From the NCBI RefSeq assembly GCF_009711345.1, contig NZ_SMMA01000056.1, positions 1 to 64,000 of the forward strand: a DNA stretch of 64,000 nt, in the 5' to 3' direction. The notes below the pieces were generated by a model. It had not been told where the DNA came from, searched no databases, and saw nothing but the letters and a program-made list of their open reading frames with translations. Position 1 is the stretch's first letter; each line of letters starts with the position of its first letter. The stretch is from Pseudovibrio flavus. GTDB lineage: Bacteria > Pseudomonadota > Alphaproteobacteria > Rhizobiales > Stappiaceae. Both the position numbers and the translations under genes were made by a program. Below, piece after piece: positions 21,004-31,220 of the stretch.

Positions 21004-23367
21004 TCAGAAGCGGGTACCACCGCTTAGCATGAATACCTGCGTTTCGTCGGCATCATTTTTCATGATCGGCCAAGCAAAGTCAGCACGCAGAGGACCGAAT
21101 GGAGACTTCCAAAGAACGCCTACACCAACAGATGCGCGCAGTTCAAAGTCTTCAGATTCAATAGTGGAGGACGCACCAATCACGTCTTTCAAGCCATCAT
21201 CAACGCCCCACAGGGAACCAGCGTCAACGAACGCGGCACCGGACAGGCCGAGTTCAGGCGGCAGGAACGGGAATGGAGCCTGCATTTCAGCAGATGCAGC
21301 AACGTAGGTCGTACCACCGAGGGCATCGCCACTTGCGGCATCACGTGGACCGTAACCGTTGGATTCGAAACCGCGGATCAGGTTCTGGCTAGCCTGGAAC
21401 TGATCGGTTACACGCAGACGGTTACCGATGGACGAAATGAAGCCTGCATTACCGCGCAAGGAACCAACAAGACCGATGGACGGCAGCAGTTCATGATATG
21501 CGCGAGCCTCAAACTCGTTACGGATGTACTGGGAATCACCACCAACACCAGCAAACTGCTGTTCGAAGCGGCTGTAGATACCATCACGAGGGCTCTGGTT
21601 ATTATCCAGCGTGTTGTACACGAAGGAGTAACCGGCCATAGAGGTCAGGTAGCTGCCCAAGGAGTCACAGACTGCGAGCGATACATCGCTAGCACAGTTA
21701 TTGATGCTGGTAGAGTCGCTACGTGCAAGATCAGTCTCGTAGATCTTATAGAACAGGTTCAGCGTCAGTTCGTCTTCACGAAGCGGCAAACCGAAGTTCA
21801 GACCACCACCGGTTGTTGTTTCTTCATATGCCTGTGTGCTGGTTTCATCAGAAACACGGCGATAGACATCAACACCTGCGGAGATGCGACGACCCATGAA
21901 GAATGGCTCAACAAAGCGGAAGTCGTAGCTCTGAGAGTCGGTACCACCGCCAACGGATGCACGAACATACTGACCACGACCGAGGAAGTTGCGCTCGGAG
22001 ATAGACAGATCACCGATGATACCGTCTGAAGTGGAGTAACCCACGCCGAAGGAAACTTCACCGGTTGGCTGTTCAACAACATCAACGTTGATGATCACAC
22101 GGTCAGGAGCGCTGCCCTGCTGACGGGTGATACGAACGGATTCGAAGTACTGGGTGTTGCGCAGACGACGCTCTGCTTTATCAAGCAGAATGCGATTGTA
22201 GGCATCACCTTCAGCGAGATCGAACTCACGACGGATAACGTATTCACGGGTACGATCGTTACCGCGGATATTGATGCGCTCAACGTATGCACGCGGGCCT
22301 TCTTCAATGAAGTAAGCCAGAGAGATCGTCTTGTTCTCATAATCGCGCTGACCGCGAGGACGAACCTGCGCAAACGCATAGCCCTGCTTGGACATTTCAA
22401 TGGTCAGATCCTCAAGGGTCTTTTCCACATCCAGAGAGTTATATGTTTTGCCGGAACGAGTGCGAATGAACGAACGAAGAGTTTCAGGGTCAACAGAAGT
22501 CAAAGACGTGTCGATATCGATATCACCGTACTTGTACTTCTCGCCCTCATCCACAGTGAAGGTCACATAGAAAATGTTCTGTTCACGGTCGAGGTCAGCA
22601 ACAGCGGATACGATGCGGAAATCCGCATAACCGTGCTGATAGTAGTACTGACGCAGCAATTCCTGATCTGCTTCAAGACGGTCAGGATCGTAAACATCGG
22701 AAGTACGCAGCCAGCCGAGCAGGCCACTTTCCTTGGTTTTGATCTGGTCACGAAGACGGGAATCACTGAATGCCTGATTGCCGATGAAGCTGATGCGAGC
22801 AACACCGGTCTTGTCACCTTCATCGATTTCAAAGACCAGATCGACGCGGTTGTTTTCGCGCTCGATGATCTTCGGCTCGACGGACGCACGGTAGCGGCCG
22901 GAGCGACGATAGGCTTCAAGAAGGTTCTGCACATCGCTCTGAACGCGCGCACGGGTCAACATGGAACGTTCGGTAGAACGAACCACGGACTTTAGCGCAT
23001 CGTCGTTGAGACGCTTATTGCCTTCAAAGGAAACTTGACCAATTACAGGATTTTCAACCACGTCCACCACAAGGGTATTGCCGCGTTGGGCAATAGAGAC
23101 GTCAGCGAACAAACCTGTCGCATAGAGAGTTGTAAGGCTCTCGTCGATATCAAGGGCTGTAAAGTTCCGACCCGGCTGGATCGTCAGATAACTGCGAACG
23201 GTATCATCTTCGATGCGTGTCGCGCCGCGCACGTCAATGCGACTCACAACTGCGGCCTCTGCGACCGATGCCCCGAAAATATTGGCGGTTTCTGGAACCG
23301 CAGCACCCGCGCCGGTGATAGCGAGCGCCATCAGGGAAACACGAGACAAGCTCTTAAAACGCTGCAT
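21004..23367 (-). CDS. bamA: Outer membrane protein assembly factor BamA
   Basis: This 787-residue essential outer membrane barrel inserts other beta-barrel proteins. Residues 1-38 are a signal peptide ending in an AEA-type site. Five POTRA domains follow (about 40-440), the first with VVSRIDVRGATRIEDDTVRSYL. The C-terminal half is the Omp85 barrel, with VRGFESNGYGPRD-like lid-loop sequence (LIRGFESNGYGPRDA). The last residue is phenylalanine (SGGTRF), as required for recognition by the Bam machinery. It is flanked by rseP upstream and lpxD downstream. Confidence 0.98.
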   Translation of the reverse strand: MQRFKSLSRVSLMALAITGAGAAVPETANIFGASVAEAAVVSRIDVRGATRIEDDTVRSYLTIQPGRNFTALDIDESLTTLYATGLFADVSIAQRGNTLVVDVVENPVIGQVSFEGNKRLNDDALKSVVRSTERSMLTRARVQSDVQNLLEAYRRSGRYRASVEPKIIERENNRVDLVFEIDEGDKTGVARISFIGNQAFSDSRLRDQIKTKESGLLGWLRTSDVYDPDRLEADQELLRQYYYQHGYADFRIVSAVADLDREQNIFYVTFTVDEGEKYKYGDIDIDTSLTSVDPETLRSFIRTRSGKTYNSLDVEKTLEDLTIEMSKQGYAFAQVRPRGQRDYENKTISLAYFIEEGPRAYVERINIRGNDRTREYVIRREFDLAEGDAYNRILLDKAERRLRNTQYFESVRITRQQGSAPDRVIINVDVVEQPTGEVSFGVGYSTSDGIIGDLSISERNFLGRGQYVRASVGGGTDSQSYDFRFVEPFFMGRRISAGVDVYRRVSDETSTQAYEETTTGGGLNFGLPLREDELTLNLFYKIYETDLARSDSTSINNCASDVSLAVCDSLGSYLTSMAGYSFVYNTLDNNQSPRDGIYSRFEQQFAGVGGDSQYIRNEFEARAYHELLPSIGLVGSLRGNAGFISSIGNRLRVTDQFQASQNLIRGFESNGYGPRDAASGDALGGTTYVAASAEMQAPFPFLPPELGLSGAAFVDAGSLWGVDDGLKDVIGASSTIESEDFELRASVGVGVLWKSPFGPLRADFAWPIMKNDADETQVFMLSGGTRF

Positions 23368-23535
23368 AGAAATGCTATGCCTTTATATCTTGCCTTAGGC
23401 CGCAGTACCCCCTACTGCCCAAGGTTATGGATAGAATCTGAAACACTTAAAAACTTTTTACTAGGTTTTGGCGTGAAATCAACCGCTTGACAGATGATTT
23501 CAATGTAAAAATGCCCATCCGTAAAGTTCCCAGTG

Positions 23536-24675
23536 TCACTCAGAGAAAAATAAATGCAGCAAATCGTTTCTGGTTGCAAAAACCATTAGCAGCAATAGTA
23601 GCGTGATTCCTATCCGGAACCCAACCTCTTGAACCCGTTCGGAGAGAGGCTTTCCTCTTACAATTTCTACTAGATAATAAAGGAGATGACCACCATCGAG
23701 CATCGGAACGGGCATCAAATTGAGCAGACCGATGCTAACGGAGATGACGGCAATCCAGTTGATGAGAGGCACGATTCCGATTGAAGCCACCTGCCCTGAC
23801 ATCTGTGCGATGCGGATCGGGCCGCCAATCTGGTCTGTATCTTCCTTACCGACAAACAGACCACCGATGTAAGCGCCGGTGCGCTCTACAACGAACCACG
23901 TTTCGCTAACGCCGCCCCAGACAGCTTGAAGCGGGCCATATTCTTTAACAACCCAGTCGCCTTGCTTGGTATCACGCTGGATGCCTAGGATGCCGACCTT
24001 CTGCTTATTTCCAAAACGATCAGAGATTTCCTGAAGCGCTGGCGTAGCTGAGAGTGTCACTAGTTGCCCATCACGACTCACTTCGATTTGAAGAGGCATA
24101 TCTGCACTTGCGGAAACAATGCGTTGAACCTGACCAAAACTCTTGATCTCGGTCCCATCGATAGCAACGATGACATCGTCTGGCATAATGCCAGCAATTT
24201 GCGCTGCACTGCCATCACGCACACTATCAACGCGTGGAACAGTCTCCATCTTGCCGTAGAAGCCCAGCAGACAGGCAAAAAGAACAATAGCGAGAAGAAA
24301 ATTGGCAATAGGGCCAGCAGCAACCACGGCTGCGCGCTGCCATACATTCTTCATATGGAAGGCGCCTTTGGCTTCCTCCTCGCTCATATTTTGAAGCGCA
24401 TCATGATCAGGCGTACTTGCGGCGCTTTCATCTCCGGCGAATTTCACATAACCACCGAGAGGAATTGCGCTCAACTTCCAGCGTGTGCCGTGCTTGTCGT
24501 TTCGGCCGAAAAGCTCAGGCCCGAAGCCGATGGAGAACGCGAGCACGCGGATGCCGCACCAACGGGCCACAAGGAAGTGTCCAAGTTCATGGATAAAGAC
24601 AACGACCGTTAGAACCACCAGAAACGGAATGATTGTTGCAAAAGACGCCATCAGACCAGAGCCGAATGATTCCAT
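23536..24675 (-). CDS. rseP: Site-2 intramembrane metalloprotease RseP/MmpA
   Basis: This 379-residue polytopic inner membrane zinc protease performs regulated intramembrane proteolysis, in E. coli of the anti-sigma factor RseA and in Caulobacter of PodJ. The zinc motif HELGH is at residues 29-33 in the first membrane helix. A single PDZ domain follows (about 125-205), fewer than the two in E. coli, and LNLMPVPMLDGGHLL carries the third metal ligand. The ATG at 24675 has AAAGG 8 bp upstream. Confidence 0.95.
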   Translation of the reverse strand: MESFGSGLMASFATIIPFLVVLTVVVFIHELGHFLVARWCGIRVLAFSIGFGPELFGRNDKHGTRWKLSAIPLGGYVKFAGDESAASTPDHDALQNMSEEEAKGAFHMKNVWQRAAVVAAGPIANFLLAIVLFACLLGFYGKMETVPRVDSVRDGSAAQIAGIMPDDVIVAIDGTEIKSFGQVQRIVSASADMPLQIEVSRDGQLVTLSATPALQEISDRFGNKQKVGILGIQRDTKQGDWVVKEYGPLQAVWGGVSETWFVVERTGAYIGGLFVGKEDTDQIGGPIRIAQMSGQVASIGIVPLINWIAVISVSIGLLNLMPVPMLDGGHLLYYLVEIVRGKPLSERVQEVGFRIGITLLLLLMVFATRNDLLHLFFSE

Positions 24676-24739
24676 AATCAATACCTTTCATGGGACGCAG
24701 CCTCTACGAACTGCGCTACCCGAATTTTAAACTTGGCTC

Positions 24740-25921
24740 TTACAGAACAGAGCTACGCTGGCTGGCAAACTCACCCGCCACTACGCGAACTTGCTTATCA
24801 AGCTCCAGAATATCGTCCAGACTGCCCGGCTTTACAAGTAGGCCTCTAGAATCAAAGTGTTCCAGTGTTTCTTCCACCGTCGCAACAATGTCCAAAAAGC
24901 CAATCTGACCGCTGAGGAATGCAGACACAGCAACTTCATCAGCGCCGTTATATACCGTACCGGCCATATCTCCCATGCGAGCGACTGCAAAGCCGAGACG
25001 CAAACCAGGGAATCTTACCAAGTCCGGCTCTTCAAATGACAATGTAGAGAGCTTAGCAAGATCCAACCGCGCACCATTGATCTCGACACGCTCAGGATAG
25101 CCGAGGCAATGAGAAATTGGCGTACGCATATCTGGCGGGGACATGTGGGCAAGCAAGGCACCGTCCTTGTACTGCACCATGCCATGAACGATAGACTGCG
25201 GATGGACAAGCACTTCGAGCTGATCAACCGAGACAGGGAAGAAGTGGGAAGCCTCGATAACCTCAAGCCCCTTGTTCATCATGGTCGCGCTATCAATAGT
25301 GATGCGCTGGCCCATGGACCAGTTTGGATGTTTAAGAGCCATAGCAGGCGTAGCAACACGCATTTCCTCAAGGCTGGCAGTTCTAAACGGACCACCAGAG
25401 GCCGTGATGATCACCTTCTCGATGCTTTCGGGCGCATTAGCATCAAACACCTGAAAGATGGCATTGTGCTCGGAATCGACCGGAAGCAGAGTAGCCCCTG
25501 TTTGCGCAACGGCTTTGCGAACCAATGAACCTGCGCAAACGATAGATTCTTTATTGGCGAGCGCGACTGTCTTCCCTGCCTGAACAGCTGCCATAGTTGG
25601 CTCAAGACCTGCGGCCCCTACCATCGCGGAGACGATGACATCCGCATCATCCGCGCCAGCAGCAATTACCGCAGAGCGACCAGCAGCGACTTCAATACCA
25701 GACCCTGCAAGTACATCTTTCAGCTCCTGATATTTACTCTCATCAGCAACTACCGCCCGCTTTGCGTGAGTCTTTACAGCTGCTTGGGCAAGTTTCTTCA
25801 CACTTTGGTTTGCAACCAGCGTCTCAACCGCAAAGCGATCTGGATTAGCGCACAAGATGTCCAGTGCGCTGTCGCCAATAGAACCCGTTGCACCGAGGAG
25901 TGTGACTTTCTTTTGCATCAT
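24740..25921 (-). CDS. dxr: 1-deoxy-D-xylulose 5-phosphate reductoisomerase
   Basis: This 393-residue NADPH-dependent enzyme makes MEP, the committed step of non-mevalonate isoprenoid synthesis. The nucleotide-binding GATGSIGDSALD is at residues about 9-20. PVDSEHNAIFQ holds the metal-binding acidic residues. ASGGPFR and HPNWSMGQRITIDSATMMNKGLE form the substrate and flexible-loop region. The start is ATG 25921 with GAAGG 5 bp upstream. Isoprenoid supply feeds the uppS product two genes away. Confidence 0.97.
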   Translation of the reverse strand: MMQKKVTLLGATGSIGDSALDILCANPDRFAVETLVANQSVKKLAQAAVKTHAKRAVVADESKYQELKDVLAGSGIEVAAGRSAVIAAGADDADVIVSAMVGAAGLEPTMAAVQAGKTVALANKESIVCAGSLVRKAVAQTGATLLPVDSEHNAIFQVFDANAPESIEKVIITASGGPFRTASLEEMRVATPAMALKHPNWSMGQRITIDSATMMNKGLEVIEASHFFPVSVDQLEVLVHPQSIVHGMVQYKDGALLAHMSPPDMRTPISHCLGYPERVEINGARLDLAKLSTLSFEEPDLVRFPGLRLGFAVARMGDMAGTVYNGADEVAVSAFLSGQIGFLDIVATVEETLEHFDSRGLLVKPGSLDDILELDKQVRVVAGEFASQRSSVL

Positions 25922-25959
25922 GGATGCCTTCAATTCCAGAACCTGAAGCTCTTTGATTT

Positions 25960-26844
25960 TTAAGAGGCGCGAACGCTCATCAGACCAAGCCCCGGATCTG
26001 CAAAGCTTCCACCGAAGATTACGCCGATAACTAGCGCTACGAACGCGGCAAAAACAAGCCCGTCCACACGATCCATTAGGCCACCGTGACCCGGAATGAG
26101 CTGGCTTGCATCTTTCACGTTAAAGCGGCGTTTCAGGGAGGACTCAAACAAGTCTCCCAATTGAGATGCCGCAGAAAGAAGAGCTGCCAAAGCGAACAGC
26201 CATAAAAGATGTTCAGCGCCCATGGCGTAGGCGACCAAAGCCCCTGCAAGAGCTGCAAAGATCACGCCGCCGATAGCGCCGCTCCAGGTTTTATTAGGGG
26301 AAACTGCTGGCCAGAGTTTAGGCCCACCAAACGTTCTACCGCAGAAGTAGGCGGCGACATCCGATGCCCACACCAGAAACAGGAGATAAAGAAAAATCGC
26401 AAGGCCGTGAGAGCCTTCACGCAGGGCAACGATAGAAATACAGGCAAGAGAGCTATAAACGAGGCCTGCAGCAAACCATCTGGTGCCAATTGTCAGCTTT
26501 TCAGCGATAAACAGAAGCGTTGCGCTTACCACAACGGCCGCCAAGGCTGCGAGCGTACCTGCAAAGATGTACACCGCGCCAATGCCAACCAGCAGTGCAA
26601 AACCCAAAAGAGATAGCGGGCCGCTCTTCTTTTGCTGGGTAACGATACCCCACTCCCAAAACAGAACGAGAGAGCCTAGGAGAACAACCAGAGCAAACAG
26701 CAGACCACCGTACCAGGTGACCGCCAGAACAGCGGGAGCAAGAAGCAATGCGGACCAAGCACGGGTTAGAAGGTCCGGGTTCTTTTTCAAAATGCGCCCG
26801 AGCCAAGATAGATTCTCAGGACCGGGACTAGGTTCAGAATTCAT
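25960..26844 (-). CDS. cdsA: Phosphatidate cytidylyltransferase
   Basis: This 294-residue integral membrane enzyme makes CDP-diacylglycerol, the branch point of phospholipid synthesis. About eight hydrophobic segments are visible. The family signature near the C-terminus is intact: ESSLKRRFNVKDASQLIPGHGGLMDRVD. It overlaps the uppS stop by 1 bp (TAATG), indicating translational coupling. Confidence 0.96.
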   Translation of the reverse strand: MNSEPSPGPENLSWLGRILKKNPDLLTRAWSALLLAPAVLAVTWYGGLLFALVVLLGSLVLFWEWGIVTQQKKSGPLSLLGFALLVGIGAVYIFAGTLAALAAVVVSATLLFIAEKLTIGTRWFAAGLVYSSLACISIVALREGSHGLAIFLYLLFLVWASDVAAYFCGRTFGGPKLWPAVSPNKTWSGAIGGVIFAALAGALVAYAMGAEHLLWLFALAALLSAASQLGDLFESSLKRRFNVKDASQLIPGHGGLMDRVDGLVFAAFVALVIGVIFGGSFADPGLGLMSVRAS

Positions 26845-27611
26845 TATACGGCCTTAACAGCAAGCCCACCGTAGCGACGTTCTCGATCTTTATAGGAAAA
26901 TAGCGCCTGTTCAAAGGCCTTGCTATCGAAATCCGGCCAGTTGACCGGAGAGAAAAAGAACTCGGCATAAGCAGCTTGCCAGAGTAGGAAGTTAGAGAGC
27001 CTTTGCTCTCCACTTGTGCGAATAATCAAATCTGGATCAGGGATGCCTTTGGTATCCAGCCGCGCACTCAAACTTGCTTCGCCAACATCTTCTGCGCGGA
27101 GCAAGCCACTTTGCACGTCTGCAACGAGGCACTGCACTGCCCTCACCAGCTCATTACGCGCTCCATAGTTAAAGGCGATAACCAAGGTCATGCCTGTGCA
27201 GCCGCGCGTTTTTTCTTCTGCAAGATCCAGTAGTTTCTTCAGATCCTCTGCCAGTTCGGCACGAGCACCAATAACTTTGACCTGCACATTAGCATCGCGC
27301 AGATCATCAAGGTCGCTCTTGATGTAGGATCTTAGCAGACCGAGGATGAAATTAACCTCGGCTGGCGGGCGTGACCAATTTTCTGATGAAAAGCTGAACA
27401 GCGTCAGGTATTCGATACCGCGCTGACGCGCAAATTCTACGCTGTCGCGAACAACTTTTACGCCCCGTCGATGGCCTTCGGTACGTGGCAGCCCCCGTTC
27501 GGCAGCCCAACGACCATTACCATCCATAATGATGGCGACGTGCCTTGGAAGACCCGGTTCCCTAGCGCTTTGGACACACGTAACCGCATCTTCTTTAAGC
27601 TCTATCGCCAT
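26844..27611 (-). CDS. uppS: Undecaprenyl pyrophosphate synthase
   Basis: This 255-residue cis-prenyltransferase makes the C55 carrier lipid for peptidoglycan and polysaccharide synthesis. The pyrophosphate-binding MDGNGRWA is at residues 29-36 with catalytic Asp30. FSSENWSRP and the C-terminal RTSGEQRLSNFLLWQ-type motif are present. The N-terminal ~20 residues vary in the family. It precedes cdsA and follows frr. Confidence 0.97.
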   Translation of the reverse strand: MAIELKEDAVTCVQSAREPGLPRHVAIIMDGNGRWAAERGLPRTEGHRRGVKVVRDSVEFARQRGIEYLTLFSFSSENWSRPPAEVNFILGLLRSYIKSDLDDLRDANVQVKVIGARAELAEDLKKLLDLAEEKTRGCTGMTLVIAFNYGARNELVRAVQCLVADVQSGLLRAEDVGEASLSARLDTKGIPDPDLIIRTSGEQRLSNFLLWQAAYAEFFFSPVNWPDFDSKAFEQALFSYKDRERRYGGLAVKAV

Positions 27612-27644
27612 CAGTATCCCCCTCCTCGCGAAACCAGACAGGCC

Positions 27645-28202
27645 TTAGACCTGCTTGATTTCCGCTTCTTTCTTCGCAAGTACAACGTCGACTTCCGCGA
27701 TAATTTCGTCGGTCATCTTCTGCACTTTATCAGATGCAACACGGCTGTCGTCTTCGCTCATGTCGCCTGCTTTTTCCTGTTTCTTGATCAGATCCATACC
27801 GTCGCGACGTACGTGACGAATAGCGATCTTAGCGCTTTCAGCATGTTTATGAGCAATCTTGGCAAGCTCTACACGGCGCTCTTCGTTCAATTCAGGAATT
27901 GGCAAACGCAGAACCATACCATCAACAACCGGATTGAGCCCCAGGCTGGATTCACGGATTGCTTTTTCTGTGGCGGAAACCATGGAGCGATCCCAAACCT
28001 GCACGGAAATCATGCGTGGCTCTGGAACAGAAACAGTTGCAACCTGGTTGATAGGCATCGGCGAACCGTAAGCTTCTACAGTGATGGCATCCAACATAGA
28101 TGCAGAGGCGCGGCCAGTGCGCAGACCGGAAAGTTCGGTCTTAAATGCGCTAATAGCGCCATTCATGCGACGACGCAGGTCGTTATAGTCCAGCTCCGAC
28201 AT
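27645..28202 (-). CDS. frr: Ribosome recycling factor
   Basis: This 185-residue protein splits post-termination ribosomes together with EF-G. The family features are clear: [26 protein letters not shown], and the long three-helix bundle ending near KKEAEIKQV. The start at 28202 ([16 protein letters not shown]) has GAGGA 7 bp upstream. A longer frame upstream adds 16 unrelated residues. The frr-pyrH gap contains two hairpins: GGAGCTGT/ACAGCTCC near 28224-28255 and GTCAGTG/CACTGAC near 28267-28287. Confidence 0.97.
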   Translation of the reverse strand: MSELDYNDLRRRMNGAISAFKTELSGLRTGRASASMLDAITVEAYGSPMPINQVATVSVPEPRMISVQVWDRSMVSATEKAIRESSLGLNPVVDGMVLRLPIPELNEERRVELAKIAHKHAESAKIAIRHVRRDGMDLIKKQEKAGDMSEDDSRVASDKVQKMTDEIIAEVDVVLAKKEAEIKQV

Positions 28203-28308
28203 AGTTTCCTCATTACCTGTTAAGCGGAGCTGTAAGCGCAAAGTGCGCACAGCTCCTCTAAAACACGTCAGTGGTGGCTACACTGACAAATTATTTCTTA
28301 CTGTTGCC

Positions 28309-29028
28309 TTAATCTTTGACAACTGTAAATAGACCCTTGCCCCTTAGGACGTTCATTAGGCTGCCAGAGGTCCGAATGGAGAAAACAACTACAGGAATTG
28401 AGTTATCTCGGGCAAGAGCAATTGCCGTCGCATCCATGACTTTCAGGCCTTTTTCAAGAACTTCACCCGGTGTCAGCGTTTCATAACGCTTTGCATCCGG
28501 CACAAGTTTAGGGTCTGCGTCATAAACGCCATCAACCTGAGTACCCTTCAAGAAGGCATCACAGCGCATTTCTGCGGCGCGCAGAGCTGCACCGGAGTCT
28601 GTGGTGAAGAACGGGTTACCTGTACCACCAGCGAACAGGATAACATCGCCCTCTTCCATGTAGAGCTCAGCATCGCGCTGGGTAAAAGTTTCACAGATAG
28701 ATGGAACCGGCACAGCAGACAGCACGCGTGCGCGTACGCCAAAGCGGCGCAGTGCGTCAGCAAGGGTCAAGCTGTTCATGACGGTTGCAAGCATACCCAT
28801 GTGGTCGCCGGTTACGCGGTTACCGCCTTTTGCAGCAACTGCAACGCCGCGGAAGATGTTACCACCACCGACAACGATACCGAATTGAGCACCAAGCCGG
28901 ACTGCTTCCGCAATCTCACCGGCAACGCGATCTACAACCTTTGGATCAATACCAAATTCCTGATCCCCCATGAGGGCTTCACCGGAAAGCTTCAACAGCA
29001 CCCGTTTCCAGCGCAGATTGTCAGACAT
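28309..29028 (-). CDS. pyrH: UMP kinase
   Basis: This 239-residue cytoplasmic hexamer phosphorylates UMP to UDP. It belongs to the amino acid kinase fold: KLSGEALMGDQEFGI at the N-terminus, GIVVGGGNIFRG, GDHMGMLATVMN, and VILFAGGTGNPFFTTDS are family signatures. It follows tsf by 73 bp and has GAGGA before the ATG. The rpsB-tsf-pyrH-frr order is conserved across most bacteria. Confidence 0.98.
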   Translation of the reverse strand: MSDNLRWKRVLLKLSGEALMGDQEFGIDPKVVDRVAGEIAEAVRLGAQFGIVVGGGNIFRGVAVAAKGGNRVTGDHMGMLATVMNSLTLADALRRFGVRARVLSAVPVPSICETFTQRDAELYMEEGDVILFAGGTGNPFFTTDSGAALRAAEMRCDAFLKGTQVDGVYDADPKLVPDAKRYETLTPGEVLEKGLKVMDATAIALARDNSIPVVVFSIRTSGSLMNVLRGKGLFTVVKD

Positions 29029-29101
29029 TTTTGTTCCTCAACTCGTTCATTTGGATGCACTAAGGGCGCCGACTCAAAAAACCGACGCCCCTAATAAATT
29101 A

Positions 29102-30025
29102 TTATTTACCGACAGCAGCTGCAACTTCTGCAGCGAAATCGGATTCTTCTTTTTCGATACCTTCACCGAGAGCGAAGCGTACGAAGCCTACCAGCTTGAT
29201 CGGGGAACCGATTTCTTTACCAGCAGCTTCAACAGCGCCTTCTACGGTCAGGTCAGGGTTCAGAACGAACGCCTGCTTAACGAGGGTTACTTCCTCGTAG
29301 AACTTGCGAAGACGACCTTCAACCATCTTTTCGATGATAGCTTCTGGCTTACCGGATTCACGAGCCTGTTCAACGTAAACAGCGCGTTCACGTTCAATAG
29401 CTTCTGGGTCCAGTTCTTCTACGTTGAGTGCCATTGGGTTGGTCGCAGCAACGTGCATTGCAATCTGACGGCCCAGTGCATTGAGCTTGTCAGCATCGCC
29501 AGCAGATTCCAGAGCAACCAGAACGCCGATTTTGCCAAGGCCTTCGCCTGCAGCGTTGTGCATGTAAGTTGCAACAACACCTTCAGAAACCTGAAGGCCT
29601 GCAGAACGACGAAGGGTCATGTTTTCACCGATGGTGCCAACAGCTTCCTTGATTTCTTCGTCAACGTTACGGCCGGTACCTGGGTAAGCAGCAGCAGCAA
29701 GCTTTTCAACGTCGCCATTAACGGACAGAGCTACCTCTGCAATTTCCTTAACCAGCTTCTGGAAGCCTTCGTTACGTGCAACGAAGTCGGTTTCGGAGTT
29801 AACTTCGACAACTACAGCAGCTTTATCGCCAGCAGCTACAGCAACCAGACCGTCTGCAGCAACGCGGCCAGCTTTTTTAGCAGCCTTTGCCAGACCCTTG
29901 GTGCGCAGCCAATCGATTGCTGCTTCCATGTCGCCGCCTGTTTCTTTCAGGGCAGCTTTACAATCCATCATGCCAGCGCCGCTTTTCTCGCGGAGCTCTT
30001 TTACCATCGCAGCAGTAATGCTCAT
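29102..30025 (-). CDS. tsf: Elongation factor Ts
   Basis: This 307-residue nucleotide exchange factor acts on EF-Tu. It has an N-terminal UBA-like domain ([19 protein letters not shown]), the TDFVARN contact motif, and two core subdomains. The start at 30025 ([13 protein letters not shown]) fits the family. The frame upstream lacks similarity. Codon use is strongly biased, as expected for an abundant protein, which also leaves a long open frame on the opposite strand. Confidence 0.97.
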   Translation of the reverse strand: MSITAAMVKELREKSGAGMMDCKAALKETGGDMEAAIDWLRTKGLAKAAKKAGRVAADGLVAVAAGDKAAVVVEVNSETDFVARNEGFQKLVKEIAEVALSVNGDVEKLAAAAYPGTGRNVDEEIKEAVGTIGENMTLRRSAGLQVSEGVVATYMHNAAGEGLGKIGVLVALESAGDADKLNALGRQIAMHVAATNPMALNVEELDPEAIERERAVYVEQARESGKPEAIIEKMVEGRLRKFYEEVTLVKQAFVLNPDLTVEGAVEAAGKEIGSPIKLVGFVRFALGEGIEKEESDFAAEVAAAVGK

Positions 30026-30108
30026 TGAACGCCTCATGGACGGGAGTTTGTAAATCTGAAATCGTAACTCCAACTTCCCTTTTCGGAGAAACGATCTATC
30101 TCATGCAA

Positions 30109-30176
30109 ATGTGACGGCCATGCCAAAAAGCCACGGCCGTCACATCAAATTGAATGGGTCTGATTAGATCAGACCC
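30109..30176 (-). other. Tandem hairpins between rpsB and tsf
   Basis: There are two perfect stems: ATGTGACGGCC/GGCCGTCACAT (30109-30119, 30135-30145) and GGGTCTGA/TCAGACCC (30156-30163, 30169-30176). Neither has a full T-tract in the minus direction. They probably tune the rpsB:tsf ratio by partial termination or by processing, as a hairpin at the same junction is known to do in other bacteria. The role here is inference. Confidence 0.5.
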
Positions 30177-30184
30177 GAAAGCAA

Positions 30185-30982
30185 TTAAGCGTCGGCCTGA
30201 GCAGCGTCGCCGCCTTCAACAGCAACGTCTTCAGCCAGTGCAGGTTCTTCCATTACTTCTTCGGATTCACCGAGATCGAAGCCCATGGAGCCCTGTGCAC
30301 GTGCAATACCGTCGATAGCAGCGCGAGCAATCAGATCGCAGTACAGGTTGATCGCACGACCTGCGTCGTCGTTACCTGGAACTGGGTAAGTGATGCCTGC
30401 TGGATCGCAGTTGGAGTCCAGAATTGCTGCAACAGGGATGCCCAGACGACGAGCTTCCTGAATAGCAATAGCTTCGCGGTTGGTGTCGATTACGAAGATA
30501 AGGTCAGGAATACCGCCCATATCTTTGATACCGCCCAAGTTACGCTCAAGCTTCTCACGCTCGCGAGACAAGAACAGACGCTCTTTTTTGGTCATGCGGC
30601 TTGCTTCGCCACCGAGCATCTCTTCCAGCTTACGAAGGCGCTGGATGGACTGGGAGATGGTTTTCCAGTTGGTCAGCATACCGCCGAGCCAGCGTGCGTT
30701 CACGTAGTACTGAGCAGAACGACGTGCTGCTTCTGCAACAGAGTCCTGAGCCTGGCGCTTAGTGCCAACCAGAAGAACGCGACCACCAGCTGCAACAGTG
30801 TCGGACACTGCTTTAAGAGCCTGGTGAAGAAGCGGAACAGTCTGACCGAGGTCAAGAATGTGTACGTTGTTGCGTACGCCAAAGATGTAGTTGCCCATCT
30901 TTGGGTTCCAGCGGTGCTTCTGGTGTCCGAAGTGAACGCCAGCTTCCAGCAGCTGACGCATGGTAAAATCAGGCAATGCCAT
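30185..30982 (-). CDS. rpsB: 30S ribosomal protein S2
   Basis: This 265-residue small-subunit protein begins [21 protein letters not shown] and includes [13 protein letters not shown] and IIDTNRE-type sequence ([15 protein letters not shown]), all diagnostic. The C-terminus ends in an acidic Ala-rich tail of about 35 residues, typical of alphaproteobacteria. It is preceded by a structured leader and a good promoter. Confidence 0.98.
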   Translation of the reverse strand: MALPDFTMRQLLEAGVHFGHQKHRWNPKMGNYIFGVRNNVHILDLGQTVPLLHQALKAVSDTVAAGGRVLLVGTKRQAQDSVAEAARRSAQYYVNARWLGGMLTNWKTISQSIQRLRKLEEMLGGEASRMTKKERLFLSREREKLERNLGGIKDMGGIPDLIFVIDTNREAIAIQEARRLGIPVAAILDSNCDPAGITYPVPGNDDAGRAINLYCDLIARAAIDGIARAQGSMGFDLGESEEVMEEPALAEDVAVEGGDAAQADA

Positions 30983-31002
30983 GCCCTAAACTCCTATGGT
31001 TT

Positions 31003-31052
31003 TCCGGTTTAATCCTCCGCAGGGCGACAGCAGTAGCTGCGGTCTAACCGGA
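31003..31052 (-). promoter_or_regulatory. Structured rpsB 5' leader
   Basis: Outer stem TCCGGTT (31003-31009) / AACCGGA (31046-31052) and inner stem CCGCAG (31017-31022) / CTGCGG (31037-31042) with a large apical loop, just 20 bp before the rpsB ATG. A further hairpin (ACGCA/TGCGT) lies upstream at about 31068-31087. Ribosomal protein S2 leaders that bind S2 are known in several bacterial groups. This could be one, but I cannot run a covariance search. Confidence 0.5.
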
Positions 31053-31099
31053 TGGAAGGTGCGCGAACGCATTTCCAGCCCTGCGTGCGGGATGTGCGC

Positions 31100-31128
31100 C
31101 TTATAGAGTCCATTTGACCGAAGATCAA
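31100..31128 (-). promoter_or_regulatory. Predicted rpsB promoter
   Basis: In the minus direction there is TTGATC (31123-31128), a 17-bp spacer and TATAAG (31100-31105). Both hexamers are close to the sigma-70 consensus. Transcription would start near 31093 and give a leader of about 110 nt. Confidence 0.65.
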
Positions 31129-31220
31129 GCGCTGCAAAAAAGGAATCAACAGCGCCCGTAGAGAATTCTATCAAGGTCGCAGTTCAAAGCTTATCAGGCC
31201 CTATCGATATCCGCCAATCA

